Made by a program: the position numbers and the translations under genes. Below are positions 17,870 to 25,520 of a stretch of 64,000 nt of DNA, one piece after another. Source of the DNA: Pseudomonadota bacterium (GTDB taxonomy: Bacteria > Pseudomonadota > Alphaproteobacteria > Caulobacterales > Caulobacteraceae); assembly GCA_021808285.1 (NCBI GenBank), contig JAKBBV010000005.1:30360-94359 (forward strand). The letters are read 5' to 3'. How positions within the stretch are numbered: the stretch's first letter is position 1; the number at the start of each line of letters is the position of its first letter. Under the pieces are notes generated by a model. That model did not search any database, was not told the origin of the DNA, and worked only from the letters and a program-made list of their open reading frames with translations.

Positions 17870-19180
17870 ATGGCGCAGCTGACATCCTCCCGCAGGACTT
17901 TCCTCGGCGTTGCCGGTCTGGCGGGGCTGGGGGCGGCCGCCCCCGCGCCTGGCTCTTCGGACGAGGCCGATCTTGGCGTGATTGAGGGGACTCTTGAGCG
18001 ATACGCCGGATTTGGCGTCAAAGCCTCCGGTGGTCCCGGCGACCAGGCTTGCGGCGCCTGGCTTGAGGCTGAACTTGCGAGCCGAGGTTATGTCCCGCGC
18101 AGGCAGCTCTTTGAGGCGCCCTTTTTCGAGCCTCTCCAGGCGCGTCTGACCTGTGGCGACGCGGCCGCGACGCTTGTCCCGCAGGCCATCGTGGCCTTCA
18201 CCGGGGCGGAGGGCCTCACTGCGCCCTTGAGGCTGGCGTCCGAACCCGGCGATCTTTCCGGAGCGATCGCGCTGATCGTCCTGCCCTACAGCCGCTGGAT
18301 CACACTCCTTCAGCCGGAAATCGCGCAGTCCTTGACGGATGCGCGGCGCCGTGGCGCGGCTGCGGCGGTGATCGTGACGACGGGTCCGACCCGCGAAGCG
18401 GTGGCCCTGAACGTGTCCGCGGATGGCTCGGGCTTCGATCGCCCCACCGCGATCCTGGCGCCCAAGGATGCGGAGCCCTTCATCGCCGCGGCCAGGGCCG
18501 GCCGGACGGGAAACCTCATCCTCACAGGAAGGGGAGGGCGCAGAGGCGCCTTCAACCTGATCGCGCGACGCGACAGGGCGGCGCCCAAGACCCTCATCCT
18601 CTCAACCCCGCGATCTGGCTGGTTCAGTTGCGCGGCCGAGCGCGGCTCGGGCCTCGCCGTCTGGCTTTGGCTCGCCGAATGGCTCGCGACCGCCGAGGTG
18701 GATGTGAATGTGGAGCTGGTGGCGACGAGCGGACACGAATACCAGTTTCTGGGCGGCGAGCTCTATCTGGCGCAGGCCGCGCCTTCACCCGACCGCACGC
18801 GGCTCTGGGTGCATATCGGGGCCAGCGCGGCGGCCCGGGATTGGCAGGAGTTCGGGCCCCGGCTTCTGCCCCTGCCCAGCGCCGACGCCCAGCGCTTCCT
18901 CACGGCCACAGCCGACCTGCTCGAGTCGACCCGCCGCGCCTTCAAGGGCATCACGGGCCTGGAGGCGACCTACCTTGCCGACAAGGTCATGGCCGGCGGC
19001 GAACTGACCAATGTTCTGCACGCCGGTTATCGCTCGGCCATCGGCCTGTACGGCGTCCACCGCTATTTCCACACCCAGGACGACGACCTCCGCTGCGTCT
19101 CAGGCGACCTTGTCCTGCCCGTCGCGCGCGCGTTCCAGACCGCCATCCTTGCGGCGCTTTCCACCTCGTCAGAGGGCTGA
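17870..19180 (+). CDS. Tat-exported M28-like peptidase-fold protein with degraded metal site
   Basis: A 436-residue protein with a twin-arginine signal (SSRRTFLGVAGLAGL, cleaved near residue 25) and an M28-aminopeptidase-like layout including an inserted PA-like domain (about 95-215). In active M28 enzymes the zinc ligands come from HxD, a DD pair, EE, D/E and H. Here the corresponding places read TPRSGW (246-251), CAAERGSG (254-261) and TSGHE (286-290), and only the last His (FHTQDD, 401) is clear. The usual dinuclear site is thus not obvious. It may bind metal differently, or bind rather than cleave its ligand. It lies 12 bp after the TonB receptor and is surely co-transcribed with it. Confidence 0.75.
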   Translation: MAQLTSSRRTFLGVAGLAGLGAAAPAPGSSDEADLGVIEGTLERYAGFGVKASGGPGDQACGAWLEAELASRGYVPRRQLFEAPFFEPLQARLTCGDAAATLVPQAIVAFTGAEGLTAPLRLASEPGDLSGAIALIVLPYSRWITLLQPEIAQSLTDARRRGAAAAVIVTTGPTREAVALNVSADGSGFDRPTAILAPKDAEPFIAAARAGRTGNLILTGRGGRRGAFNLIARRDRAAPKTLILSTPRSGWFSCAAERGSGLAVWLWLAEWLATAEVDVNVELVATSGHEYQFLGGELYLAQAAPSPDRTRLWVHIGASAAARDWQEFGPRLLPLPSADAQRFLTATADLLESTRRAFKGITGLEATYLADKVMAGGELTNVLHAGYRSAIGLYGVHRYFHTQDDDLRCVSGDLVLPVARAFQTAILAALSTSSEG

Positions 19181-19344
19181 GGAGCCGCTCTCCCCCGAGG
19201 CCACGCGCGCGGGCCGAGCCTGGGTGATGGGCGTTTCCGAAGGCGGATCGCGGGCCGCGCCCGACAATGATGCGCGCTCCGCCTGAGCTGTCGGGTGAAG
19301 GCGATGCCCGTCGGCTCGCGTTCCTCTGCCGGGGCGCAGCGACC

Positions 19345-19635
19345 TCAGGGCTCGCCGTCGAGGAGGACGAGACGGCTTGTGGTCGAGCGATGGCGTCGCG
19401 CGAACAGGTCCTGGGCCTCCGGGTCCGCCAGGAAGGCTCGCGCCGCGCCGGGCGATGGGAATTCCAGGATCACGAGGCGTTGGGGCGACCAGTCGCCCTC
19501 TATGACCAGGGGATCCGCCCCCTTGGAGGCGTAGCGTCCGCCGTGCTTGGCGATGAACGCCGGAATGGCCTGCACATAGGGCAGAAACGACGCGAGGTCG
19601 TTCACCGTCAGGTCGAGCACGAGATAGGCGGTCAT
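19345..19635 (-). CDS. DUF1330-family protein
   Basis: A 96-residue dimeric ferredoxin-like (alpha-beta barrel) fold protein of the DUF1330 family. The signs are AYLVLDLTVND at the start, the central GGRYASKGADPLVIEGDW and VILEFPSPGAARAFLADPEAQDLFARR. Family members are cytoplasmic and mostly of unknown function. The ATG at 19635 is chosen because it begins the conserved first strand; upstream ATGs would run into the promoter of the divergent nuclease gene 43 bp away. The ribosome-binding site is weak. Confidence 0.8.
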   Translation of the reverse strand: MTAYLVLDLTVNDLASFLPYVQAIPAFIAKHGGRYASKGADPLVIEGDWSPQRLVILEFPSPGAARAFLADPEAQDLFARRHRSTTSRLVLLDGEP

Positions 19636-19678
19636 TTCCGCAATTGACCCATCGCCGAGGTGAGGCTCCATTGCCCCT

Positions 19679-20584
19679 ATGAAGGCCGTTTTCGACACCA
19701 AGCCAGGTTCGGGCTACGACGATCGCCAGAGCCACTATCAGTTCCCTAAACGCTATCTAGGGCTGGTCAAAGACGCGGTCGGGGACTGGGTGGTCCTGCG
19801 CCGCCCCCGCGCGGATGGCGGAAACCTCGCTTATTTCGCCGTGGCTCGGGTGGCCGCGCTTGAGCCGGATCCGAACGACCCTACGCTCACCTTCGCAAGG
19901 CTTGCCGACTATCTGGCCTTCGACGCCGGGGTCGGGTGGCGCCGCGAAGGCCGGTACGCGGAGCAGGCCTTACGGGACATGCCCGCGCAAGAGGTGGGGG
20001 TCTACCTTCGGGGCCGATCGGTGCGTCCACTCTCGGATGCGGATTTCGCCGCCATCGTCATTGCCGGACTGTCGCAAACCCTCGCGCCCGATAACGCCGT
20101 AAGACTGGGCCCCGGTGGCGTCGAGGAGTCGGCCACACCGTTCGATTTCGACCTCGTCCCCGGCGTCGATCACGTCCGCCGCATCGAACAGATGCTGGTG
20201 AACCGCAAAATCCGCGACGCCAATTTCCGTCGCCATATCTGCGAGGCCTATGACGACCGCTGCGCTGTCACCGGCCTTCGGATCATCAATGGCGGCGGCC
20301 GCTCGGAGGTCCAGGCCGCCCATATCTGGGGGGTTGGCGAGGGCGGCCCCGATGTCGTGCAAAACGGGATTGCCTTATCGGGAACGGTCCATTGGCTGTT
20401 CGATCGTCACCTGATCTCGCTGACCGACGACCACCGGCTGCTCGTGTCGCACAACAAGGTTCCCGCCGAGCTTCGCGCGCTCTTTGAGCGTCAACTGGAT
20501 CGGATCCACCTGCCGAAGGACGAACGTCTCTGGCCGCACCTCGCCTATGTCGAGCGGCATCGCGAACGATTCATGGCCGCCTAG
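19679..20584 (+). CDS. HNH endonuclease family protein
   Basis: A 301-residue protein. The C-terminal half contains an HNH nuclease motif: CAVTGL near 195-200, then AAHIWG (His215), VQNGIALSGTVHWLFDRHLISL (Asn229, His238). The N-terminal 160 residues are charged, have no recognised domain and include YFAVARV and YLAFDAGVGW segments; they may bind DNA or a modified base. Related proteins are annotated as restriction endonucleases. No methyltransferase or other defence gene is adjacent, so it would be a stand-alone nuclease (for example type IV-like) or a housekeeping HNH. Divergent from DUF1330. Confidence 0.8.
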   Translation: MKAVFDTKPGSGYDDRQSHYQFPKRYLGLVKDAVGDWVVLRRPRADGGNLAYFAVARVAALEPDPNDPTLTFARLADYLAFDAGVGWRREGRYAEQALRDMPAQEVGVYLRGRSVRPLSDADFAAIVIAGLSQTLAPDNAVRLGPGGVEESATPFDFDLVPGVDHVRRIEQMLVNRKIRDANFRRHICEAYDDRCAVTGLRIINGGGRSEVQAAHIWGVGEGGPDVVQNGIALSGTVHWLFDRHLISLTDDHRLLVSHNKVPAELRALFERQLDRIHLPKDERLWPHLAYVERHRERFMAA

Positions 20585-20792
20585 CGCAATCCCCCGGCCA
20601 CTTGAGGGTCCAGTGGACCGGCAGGGCGTCTTCGGCCCTCGGCGTCTGCACGCGTGTCGGAGCCCGGCGGCGCCCGAGGCGGCGGCGGGCTTGGTCCGGG
20701 CGGCGCCTTGCAACTCTTCCCCGCGCCTTGGCGTTTAATCGTAAGGCGGCCTCCATCGAGGCCGGAACGTCTGTTGCGGAAAGGTCCTGGCC

Positions 20793-20996
20793 ATGTCCCT
20801 TCGGAAACTCTTCATCATCGGATGCCTGCTCGCCGCCAGCGCCGTCGTGACGGCCTGCGCCAGCGACGACGATGACGGCGGCTACGGCTATCGTGGCGGC
20901 TACGGTTATCATGGCGGCTACGGTTATCATGGCGGGTACGGCGGTTATGGCTATGGCGGCGATCAGGGCCGCTACGGCGACGACGGCCCCCGGTAG
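20793..20996 (+). CDS. Small Gly/Tyr/His-repeat lipoprotein
   Basis: A 67-residue predicted lipoprotein. Residues 1-21 are a type II signal peptide ending in the lipobox VVTAC, so Cys22 would be lipidated. After an acidic stretch (SDDDDGG) comes a low-complexity tail built of GGYGYHGGYGYH-type repeats. The tail would be disordered, sticky and possibly metal-binding through His. AAAGG lies 8 nt before the ATG. I know no function for it; similar short Gly/Tyr lipoproteins are common but poorly characterised. Confidence 0.75.
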   Translation: MSLRKLFIIGCLLAASAVVTACASDDDDGGYGYRGGYGYHGGYGYHGGYGGYGYGGDQGRYGDDGPR

Positions 20997-20999
20997 ATA

Positions 21000-21313
21000 A
21001 CGGACCCCGGTAGATCACGGCCGGCGGAAGGCCCTCACGGGCGTTCTTCGCGCCTCGGAGGCCTGCCTCAATGACGCGATGTCCCCGGAACCCCGGAGTC
21101 CGATGCCGCGCGACTCACCGGCTAGCTAGAGCGCCGTCCGCACGCTCGCGGACATCGGGTGACAGTTCAGGCCGAAAAAGTCATGCGCGCGTCCTGAACC
21201 TGGAGCCGCCGATGACCCGCTTAGCCGCCAGCTTAAGCTGTTCTTCCGTCGCTGACTGATCGCCGAAGAAAACGCCCCGCTCGTCCAGGGTGCGGATGAA
21301 GAAAGGGAGGAAA
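21000..21313. other. Intergenic stretch downstream of tRNA-Arg
   Basis: About 310 bp without a convincing gene. On the minus strand, directly after the tRNA 3' end, an open stretch down to 21181 would encode a short charged segment (FFIRTLDERGVFFGDQ...), but it has no start codon of its own and no ribosome-binding site. It could be a decayed gene fragment left at a tRNA attachment point. I see no integrase and no direct repeat of the tRNA end. Confidence 0.4.
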
Positions 21314-21390
21314 TGGCGCGCTCGGAGCGATTCGAACGCCCGACCCTCAGATTCGTAGTCTGATGCTCTATCCAGCTGAGCTACGAGCGC
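21314..21390 (-). tRNA. tRNA-Arg (anticodon ACG)
   Basis: A 77-nt cloverleaf on the minus strand. The acceptor stem GCGCTCG pairs with CGAGCGC; the D-arm has AGCTCAGCTGGATAGAGC; the anticodon stem TCAGA/TCTGA holds loop CTACGAA with anticodon ACG; the T-loop is TTCGAAT. The discriminator is G and the 3' CCA is encoded. tRNA-Arg(ACG), with A34 edited to inosine, reads CGU, CGC and CGA. Confidence 0.96.
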
Positions 21391-21604
21391 GCGCCGCCTG
21401 TCGGCGAAGGCGGAGGCTCTAGTCCGATCGGGCGGCGATTTCAAGCATCTGTCCGGGGCGCCAGTCCGGTCTTCGGTTACGGCGCGCAGCCCACCCGGTG
21501 GGGGGGCGCCCGTTGCGCCGGGAGAGGGGGGCGTATAGGCGGAAGGCTAAGGAAGAGAGCGGCGGTGCGGACGCAGGATGCTCGCCCAGGGAGATGAGAC
21601 ACAG

Positions 21605-23170
21605 ATGACGGCATCGGTTCGGGCCCTTTCGGCCCTGGCGGCGAGCGCGGGCGCGGCGCTCGTCCTGGCGGGTTCGGCCGGCTGGGCGGCGCCGGCGGTC
21701 AAGGGTGAGGCGGTGAAGAGCGAGGCCGGCGCCAAGGCCGAAGCGCCCGCCGCGGCGGCGAGCGACAAGGCGGGGCTCCCGCCGTTTCCGGCCGACGCCT
21801 CGATCACCCAGGTCACCCATGTGGGGGGCAAGACGCTGTCCTACACGGCCACCGTGGGGTCGCTGCCGGTGCGCGACGCAGAGGGCAAGATGATCGCCCA
21901 GGTGGTGTTCACCGCCTATGTCCTCGATGGCCCGCGCGATCCGGCCCGGCCCGTGACCTTCGCCTTCAATGGCGGCCCAGGCGCGGCCTCGGTGTTCCTG
22001 AACATGGGCGCCATCGGGCCCAAGCGGATCCAGTTCGGGGCCCAGGGCGACGCCCCCTCCGATCCGGTGGCGCTGCACGACAATCCCGGCACCTGGCTCG
22101 ACTTCACCGACCTCGTCTTCATCGACCCGGTGGGCACGGGCTATTCACGCTCGCTCGCGGGAAAGGAGGAGACCGACAAGACCTTCTTCACCATCAAGGG
22201 CGACATCGCCTACCTCTCGCGCATCGCCTATGACTGGCTGGCCAGGAACAACCGCATGGCCTCGCCCAAATATGTGGTTGGCGAGAGCTATGGCGGCTAT
22301 CGCGCCCCGGCGATCGCCCATCATCTGCAGGCGGTGGAAGGCGTGGGGGTCAGCGGCGTGATCATGGTCTCGCCGGCCCTGGATGGACGCATGATCGGCG
22401 ACCCGGACGCCTCGCCCATGGCCTGGGTCGAGACCCTGCCCTCCATGACCGCGGCCCATTACGAGCGCGAGGGCAAGACCCTGACTCCGGCCCTGATGGC
22501 CGATGTCGAAAACTACGCCCGCACCGACTACATCGACGATCTGCTGCGCGGGGTGAACGACAAGGCGGCCATGGACCGCATCGTCGCCAAGGTCACCGCC
22601 TATACCGGCCTCGACGAGACCGATGTGCGCCAGATGGGCGGGCGGATCGAGAGCCGCGCCTTCCTGCGCATGCTCTATCGCGACCAGGGACGTCTGGGCA
22701 GCTGGTACGACTCCAATGTCACCGCCTATGACCCCTATCCCTACGCGCCTCAGGACCGGGCGGGCGATCCGATCCTCGTGGGCATTCTGGCTCCCACCAC
22801 CTCGGCCATGGTCGACTGGGTCGGCCGCGTCGTCGGCTGGAAGCTCGACGCCCACTATGAGGCCCTCAATCCTGAGGTGAACCGCCGCTGGGAGAAGAAC
22901 TGGTTTACCGACATCGAGTCGGCCTCCGACCTGCGCCAGGCCCTGGCGGTGGATCCAAAGATGAAGGCCCTGATCGTGCATGGCTATGACGATCTGTCCT
23001 GCCCCTATTTCGAGTCCGAGATGACGGTGGCCCAGATCCCGGTCATGGGCCCGCCCGACCGGCTTCAGGTGAAGGTCTATCCCGGCGGCCACATGTTCTA
23101 TTCGCGCCCGGCCAGCCAGGCGGCCCTTCGCCGCGACGTCATGGCGCTCTACGGGGTGAGCGGGGGCTGA
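21605..23170 (+). CDS. S10-family serine carboxypeptidase, secreted
   Basis: A 521-residue S10 peptidase (carboxypeptidase Y fold). It has a signal peptide (about residues 1-28) and an Ala/Lys-rich linker. The catalytic triad is readable: Ser228 in GESYGG (226-231), Asp in VHGYDDLSCPYF, and His in YPGGHMFY near the C-terminus. FNGGPGAAS (121-129) forms the oxyanion hole. The ATG at 21605 begins the signal peptide and has AGGGAG upstream; the ATG at 21578 is less likely. It acts on peptide C-termini in the periplasm. The 3' end overlaps the convergent TPR gene by 22 bp. Confidence 0.9.
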   Translation: MTASVRALSALAASAGAALVLAGSAGWAAPAVKGEAVKSEAGAKAEAPAAAASDKAGLPPFPADASITQVTHVGGKTLSYTATVGSLPVRDAEGKMIAQVVFTAYVLDGPRDPARPVTFAFNGGPGAASVFLNMGAIGPKRIQFGAQGDAPSDPVALHDNPGTWLDFTDLVFIDPVGTGYSRSLAGKEETDKTFFTIKGDIAYLSRIAYDWLARNNRMASPKYVVGESYGGYRAPAIAHHLQAVEGVGVSGVIMVSPALDGRMIGDPDASPMAWVETLPSMTAAHYEREGKTLTPALMADVENYARTDYIDDLLRGVNDKAAMDRIVAKVTAYTGLDETDVRQMGGRIESRAFLRMLYRDQGRLGSWYDSNVTAYDPYPYAPQDRAGDPILVGILAPTTSAMVDWVGRVVGWKLDAHYEALNPEVNRRWEKNWFTDIESASDLRQALAVDPKMKALIVHGYDDLSCPYFESEMTVAQIPVMGPPDRLQVKVYPGGHMFYSRPASQAALRRDVMALYGVSGG

Positions 23171-24807
23171 CTCTCCGCCAGAGGGGCCAGAGCCGCCATC
23201 CTGGCGAGGGCCTGACGCACCCCTGTCAGAGGCCCCTCCCAGTCGCCGCGCGTGCTCTGGCGAAAGATGCGCAGGGTGTTGGGGTACCAGTCGCTGTGCG
23301 CCTCATCGCCGGCCCAGCGCCAGCAATGGGCCCTGCGATCCAGCATCCAGGCCGGCCTCCCGAGCGCCCCGGCCAGATGGATAAGGGCGGAATCGACCCC
23401 GATCACCAGGTCCAGCCCGGCGATGATCCTCGCCGTGTCCAGCAGATCGGCGGGTGGGGACGCGGCGCCTGCGGCGAAGGGATCGGCCCAGTTCCGCACG
23501 CGCGCCCTCTCGTCCAGCCCGGCCGGCCGGCGGTCGCGCTGCAGGATCGTCCAGGCGACGCGGCCCTCCAGTTCCGGCGCCTCCAGGAGGGGCAGGACTT
23601 GATCCAGCTCCAGCGACCTCGCCGCATCCATGCGGCTGACCAGACGCGGCAGAGTCTTGAGTTCCCCAGCCCAGAACAGGCCCACGCGCAGGGGGGCGCC
23701 GGGCCCGGGTGAGTCAGAAGTCTCGACCTCCGACGGCTGGGGCAGCCGGATATAGGGCAGGCCGTGGGGCAGCAGCTCGCTGCGCCGATCCGGGGTCAGG
23801 CCGTGAAGGCCAGGGAGGCTCATGACCGAGGCCCATGCCTCGATGTCTTGGGGCAGGGCGTCGAGCGCGACCACCTCGTCCACCCCGTCGGCCAGGCTCA
23901 GGAGGCGCCGCAGCGGCTCCGCCGCCCCCAGCACGATCCGACCCGCGCCGCGCCCCTTCAGCCACGGGGCGTAGCGCACGAACTGGATGACATCGCCCAG
24001 GCCCTGCTCGCCGACTAGCAGGAACGTCCCCCCGTTCAGCGGCCCGCCGTCCCAGATCGGCGCGTGCATGTTCCCCGACAGGCGGATGGCGCTGACCCGA
24101 TGGGAGTAAAAAGGCCAGGCCTCGGCCCACTTTCCGGCGTGCAGCAGAGCGTCGCCCAGGTCGCGCAGGGCCCGAACCTCTCCGGGGTGGGCCGCCAGGG
24201 CCCGGCGGCAGACGGCTTCGGCCAGGTCGGGCCGGTCCTGCTCCAGGTGCGCCTTGCCGAGGTTCAGCAAGGCGTCGAGGCCGTCAGGCTGAAGGGCTGC
24301 CGCACGCTCCAGGACCTGCTGCGCCACCGCGAGGTCGTCGCGGACGATGGCGAAGGCGCCCAAATTGGCGAGAGCCTGGGCATCGTCGGGGCGACGGGCC
24401 AACACCCGCGCATTGGCCTCCTCCGCCTCCTCCAGCCGATCCTGGCGCGCCAGGGCGCTGGTCATGAGACCCCAGAGGCGGTCGTCATCCGGCGCCAACT
24501 CCAGAGCCCGCCCCAGGCTCGCCTCGGCGCCGGGCGCATCGCCCGCGGCCAGGAGGATCTCGCCCAGATTGCCCAGGACATAGGGGTGTTCGAGCCGCGC
24601 CGCCGCGGCCCCGGCAAGGTTCAACGCACGGTCAAGCCGGCCGGCCTCCATCTCGATGATCGCCAGAAGATTGAGCGCGTCCACATGGCCGGGATCGGCC
24701 GCGAGCAGGCGCTCATAGCCCCGCGCCGCGTCCTCCGCCCGCCCGGCGTTGTGGGCGGCCATGGCGGCCTGAAGCTCGGCGTCGGGGTCGAAGGCGGCGT
24801 CCGTCAC
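23149..24807 (-). CDS. TPR protein with GT9/GT41-like glycosyltransferase C-terminal domain
   Basis: A 552-residue cytoplasmic protein. The N-terminal half (about 10-230) is a run of tetratricopeptide repeats (for example AEDAARGYERLLAADPGHVDAL, RPDDAQALANLGAFA). The C-terminal half has a glycosyltransferase-like layout: GEQGLGDVIQFVRYAPWLKGRGA, then LVIGVDSALIHLAGALGRPAWML, the sugar-nucleotide-binding end seen in heptosyltransferase-like and O-GlcNAc-transferase-like proteins, and SDWYPNTLRIFRQ. Such TPR-transferases in Caulobacterales may modify flagellin or other proteins, which is not shown here. Its stop lies inside the convergent carboxypeptidase gene. Confidence 0.85.
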   Translation of the reverse strand: MTDAAFDPDAELQAAMAAHNAGRAEDAARGYERLLAADPGHVDALNLLAIIEMEAGRLDRALNLAGAAAARLEHPYVLGNLGEILLAAGDAPGAEASLGRALELAPDDDRLWGLMTSALARQDRLEEAEEANARVLARRPDDAQALANLGAFAIVRDDLAVAQQVLERAAALQPDGLDALLNLGKAHLEQDRPDLAEAVCRRALAAHPGEVRALRDLGDALLHAGKWAEAWPFYSHRVSAIRLSGNMHAPIWDGGPLNGGTFLLVGEQGLGDVIQFVRYAPWLKGRGAGRIVLGAAEPLRRLLSLADGVDEVVALDALPQDIEAWASVMSLPGLHGLTPDRRSELLPHGLPYIRLPQPSEVETSDSPGPGAPLRVGLFWAGELKTLPRLVSRMDAARSLELDQVLPLLEAPELEGRVAWTILQRDRRPAGLDERARVRNWADPFAAGAASPPADLLDTARIIAGLDLVIGVDSALIHLAGALGRPAWMLDRRAHCWRWAGDEAHSDWYPNTLRIFRQSTRGDWEGPLTGVRQALARMAALAPLAESQPPLTP

Positions 24808-24871
24808 GGCGCCGGATCATCCGCCTCCCGTCGGGTTCCGCAAGACTGGGCGTCGAGAAACGCGCCCCGCC

Positions 24872-25471
24872 TCAGGCCGCGATCTTCGCCGCCAGCTTCG
24901 CCGCCAGCTCGCCCTGGTGCCGGGCGCCGGCAAGTTCGATCTCGCTCGGCTGGCGCGAGCCATCTCCGCCGGCGATGGTGGTAGCGCCATAGGGGCTGCC
25001 GCCCACGACTTCACTCAGGGTCATCTGCCCCTGGTGGCTGTAGGGCAGGCCGACGATCACCATGCCGAAATGCAGGAGGTTGGAGATCATTGAGAACAGG
25101 GTGTTCTCATTGCCCCCGTGCTGGGTCGCGCTGGAGGTGAAAGCGCCGCCCACCTTGCCGTTGAGGGCGCCGCGCGCCCACAGGCCCCCGGCCTGATCGA
25201 GGAAGGCGGCCATCTGCGAGGCCATGCGGCCGAAGCGGGTCGGGGCGCCGATGAGGATGGCGTCGTAATCCGCCAGCTCCTCGACCTTGGCCACCGGGGC
25301 GTCCTGCTCCAGCTTGAAATGGGCGGCCTGGGCCACCTCCTGCGGTGCAGTCTCGGGCACGCGCTTGAGGTCCACCTGCGCGCCGGCAGCCCTCGCTCCT
25401 TCGGCCACGGCCTTGGCCATGGCTTCGATATGTCCATAGGACGAATAGTAGAGCACCAGAACCTTGGCCAT
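24872..25471 (-). CDS. wrbA: WrbA, NAD(P)H:quinone oxidoreductase type IV
   Basis: A 199-residue flavodoxin-like enzyme, exactly the usual length. It reduces quinones by two electrons with FMN and NAD(P)H and so guards against redox stress. Visible are the phosphate-binding loop [12 protein letters not shown] near the start, [30 protein letters not shown], and [30 protein letters not shown] lies 5 nt before the ATG at 25471. It is divergent from the LysR gene with an inverted repeat between them, so regulation by that LysR protein is likely. Confidence 0.95.
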   Translation of the reverse strand: MAKVLVLYYSSYGHIEAMAKAVAEGARAAGAQVDLKRVPETAPQEVAQAAHFKLEQDAPVAKVEELADYDAILIGAPTRFGRMASQMAAFLDQAGGLWARGALNGKVGGAFTSSATQHGGNENTLFSMISNLLHFGMVIVGLPYSHQGQMTLSEVVGGSPYGATTIAGGDGSRQPSEIELAGARHQGELAAKLAAKIAA

Positions 25472-25520
25472 CGTGCCTCTCCTCAAGTCTGAGCCCGCCC
25501 GTCTCGGGCGCAAACCTCAT

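Noticed and set aside
20879..20990. Short tandem DNA repeats as a possible CRISPR array
   Set aside because: The repeats are in frame, encode Gly-Tyr-His units of a lipoprotein and have no unique spacers.
21181..21444. 87-codon minus-strand frame crossing the tRNA
   Set aside because: Most of it is the tRNA-Arg gene read through; it has no independent start signal.
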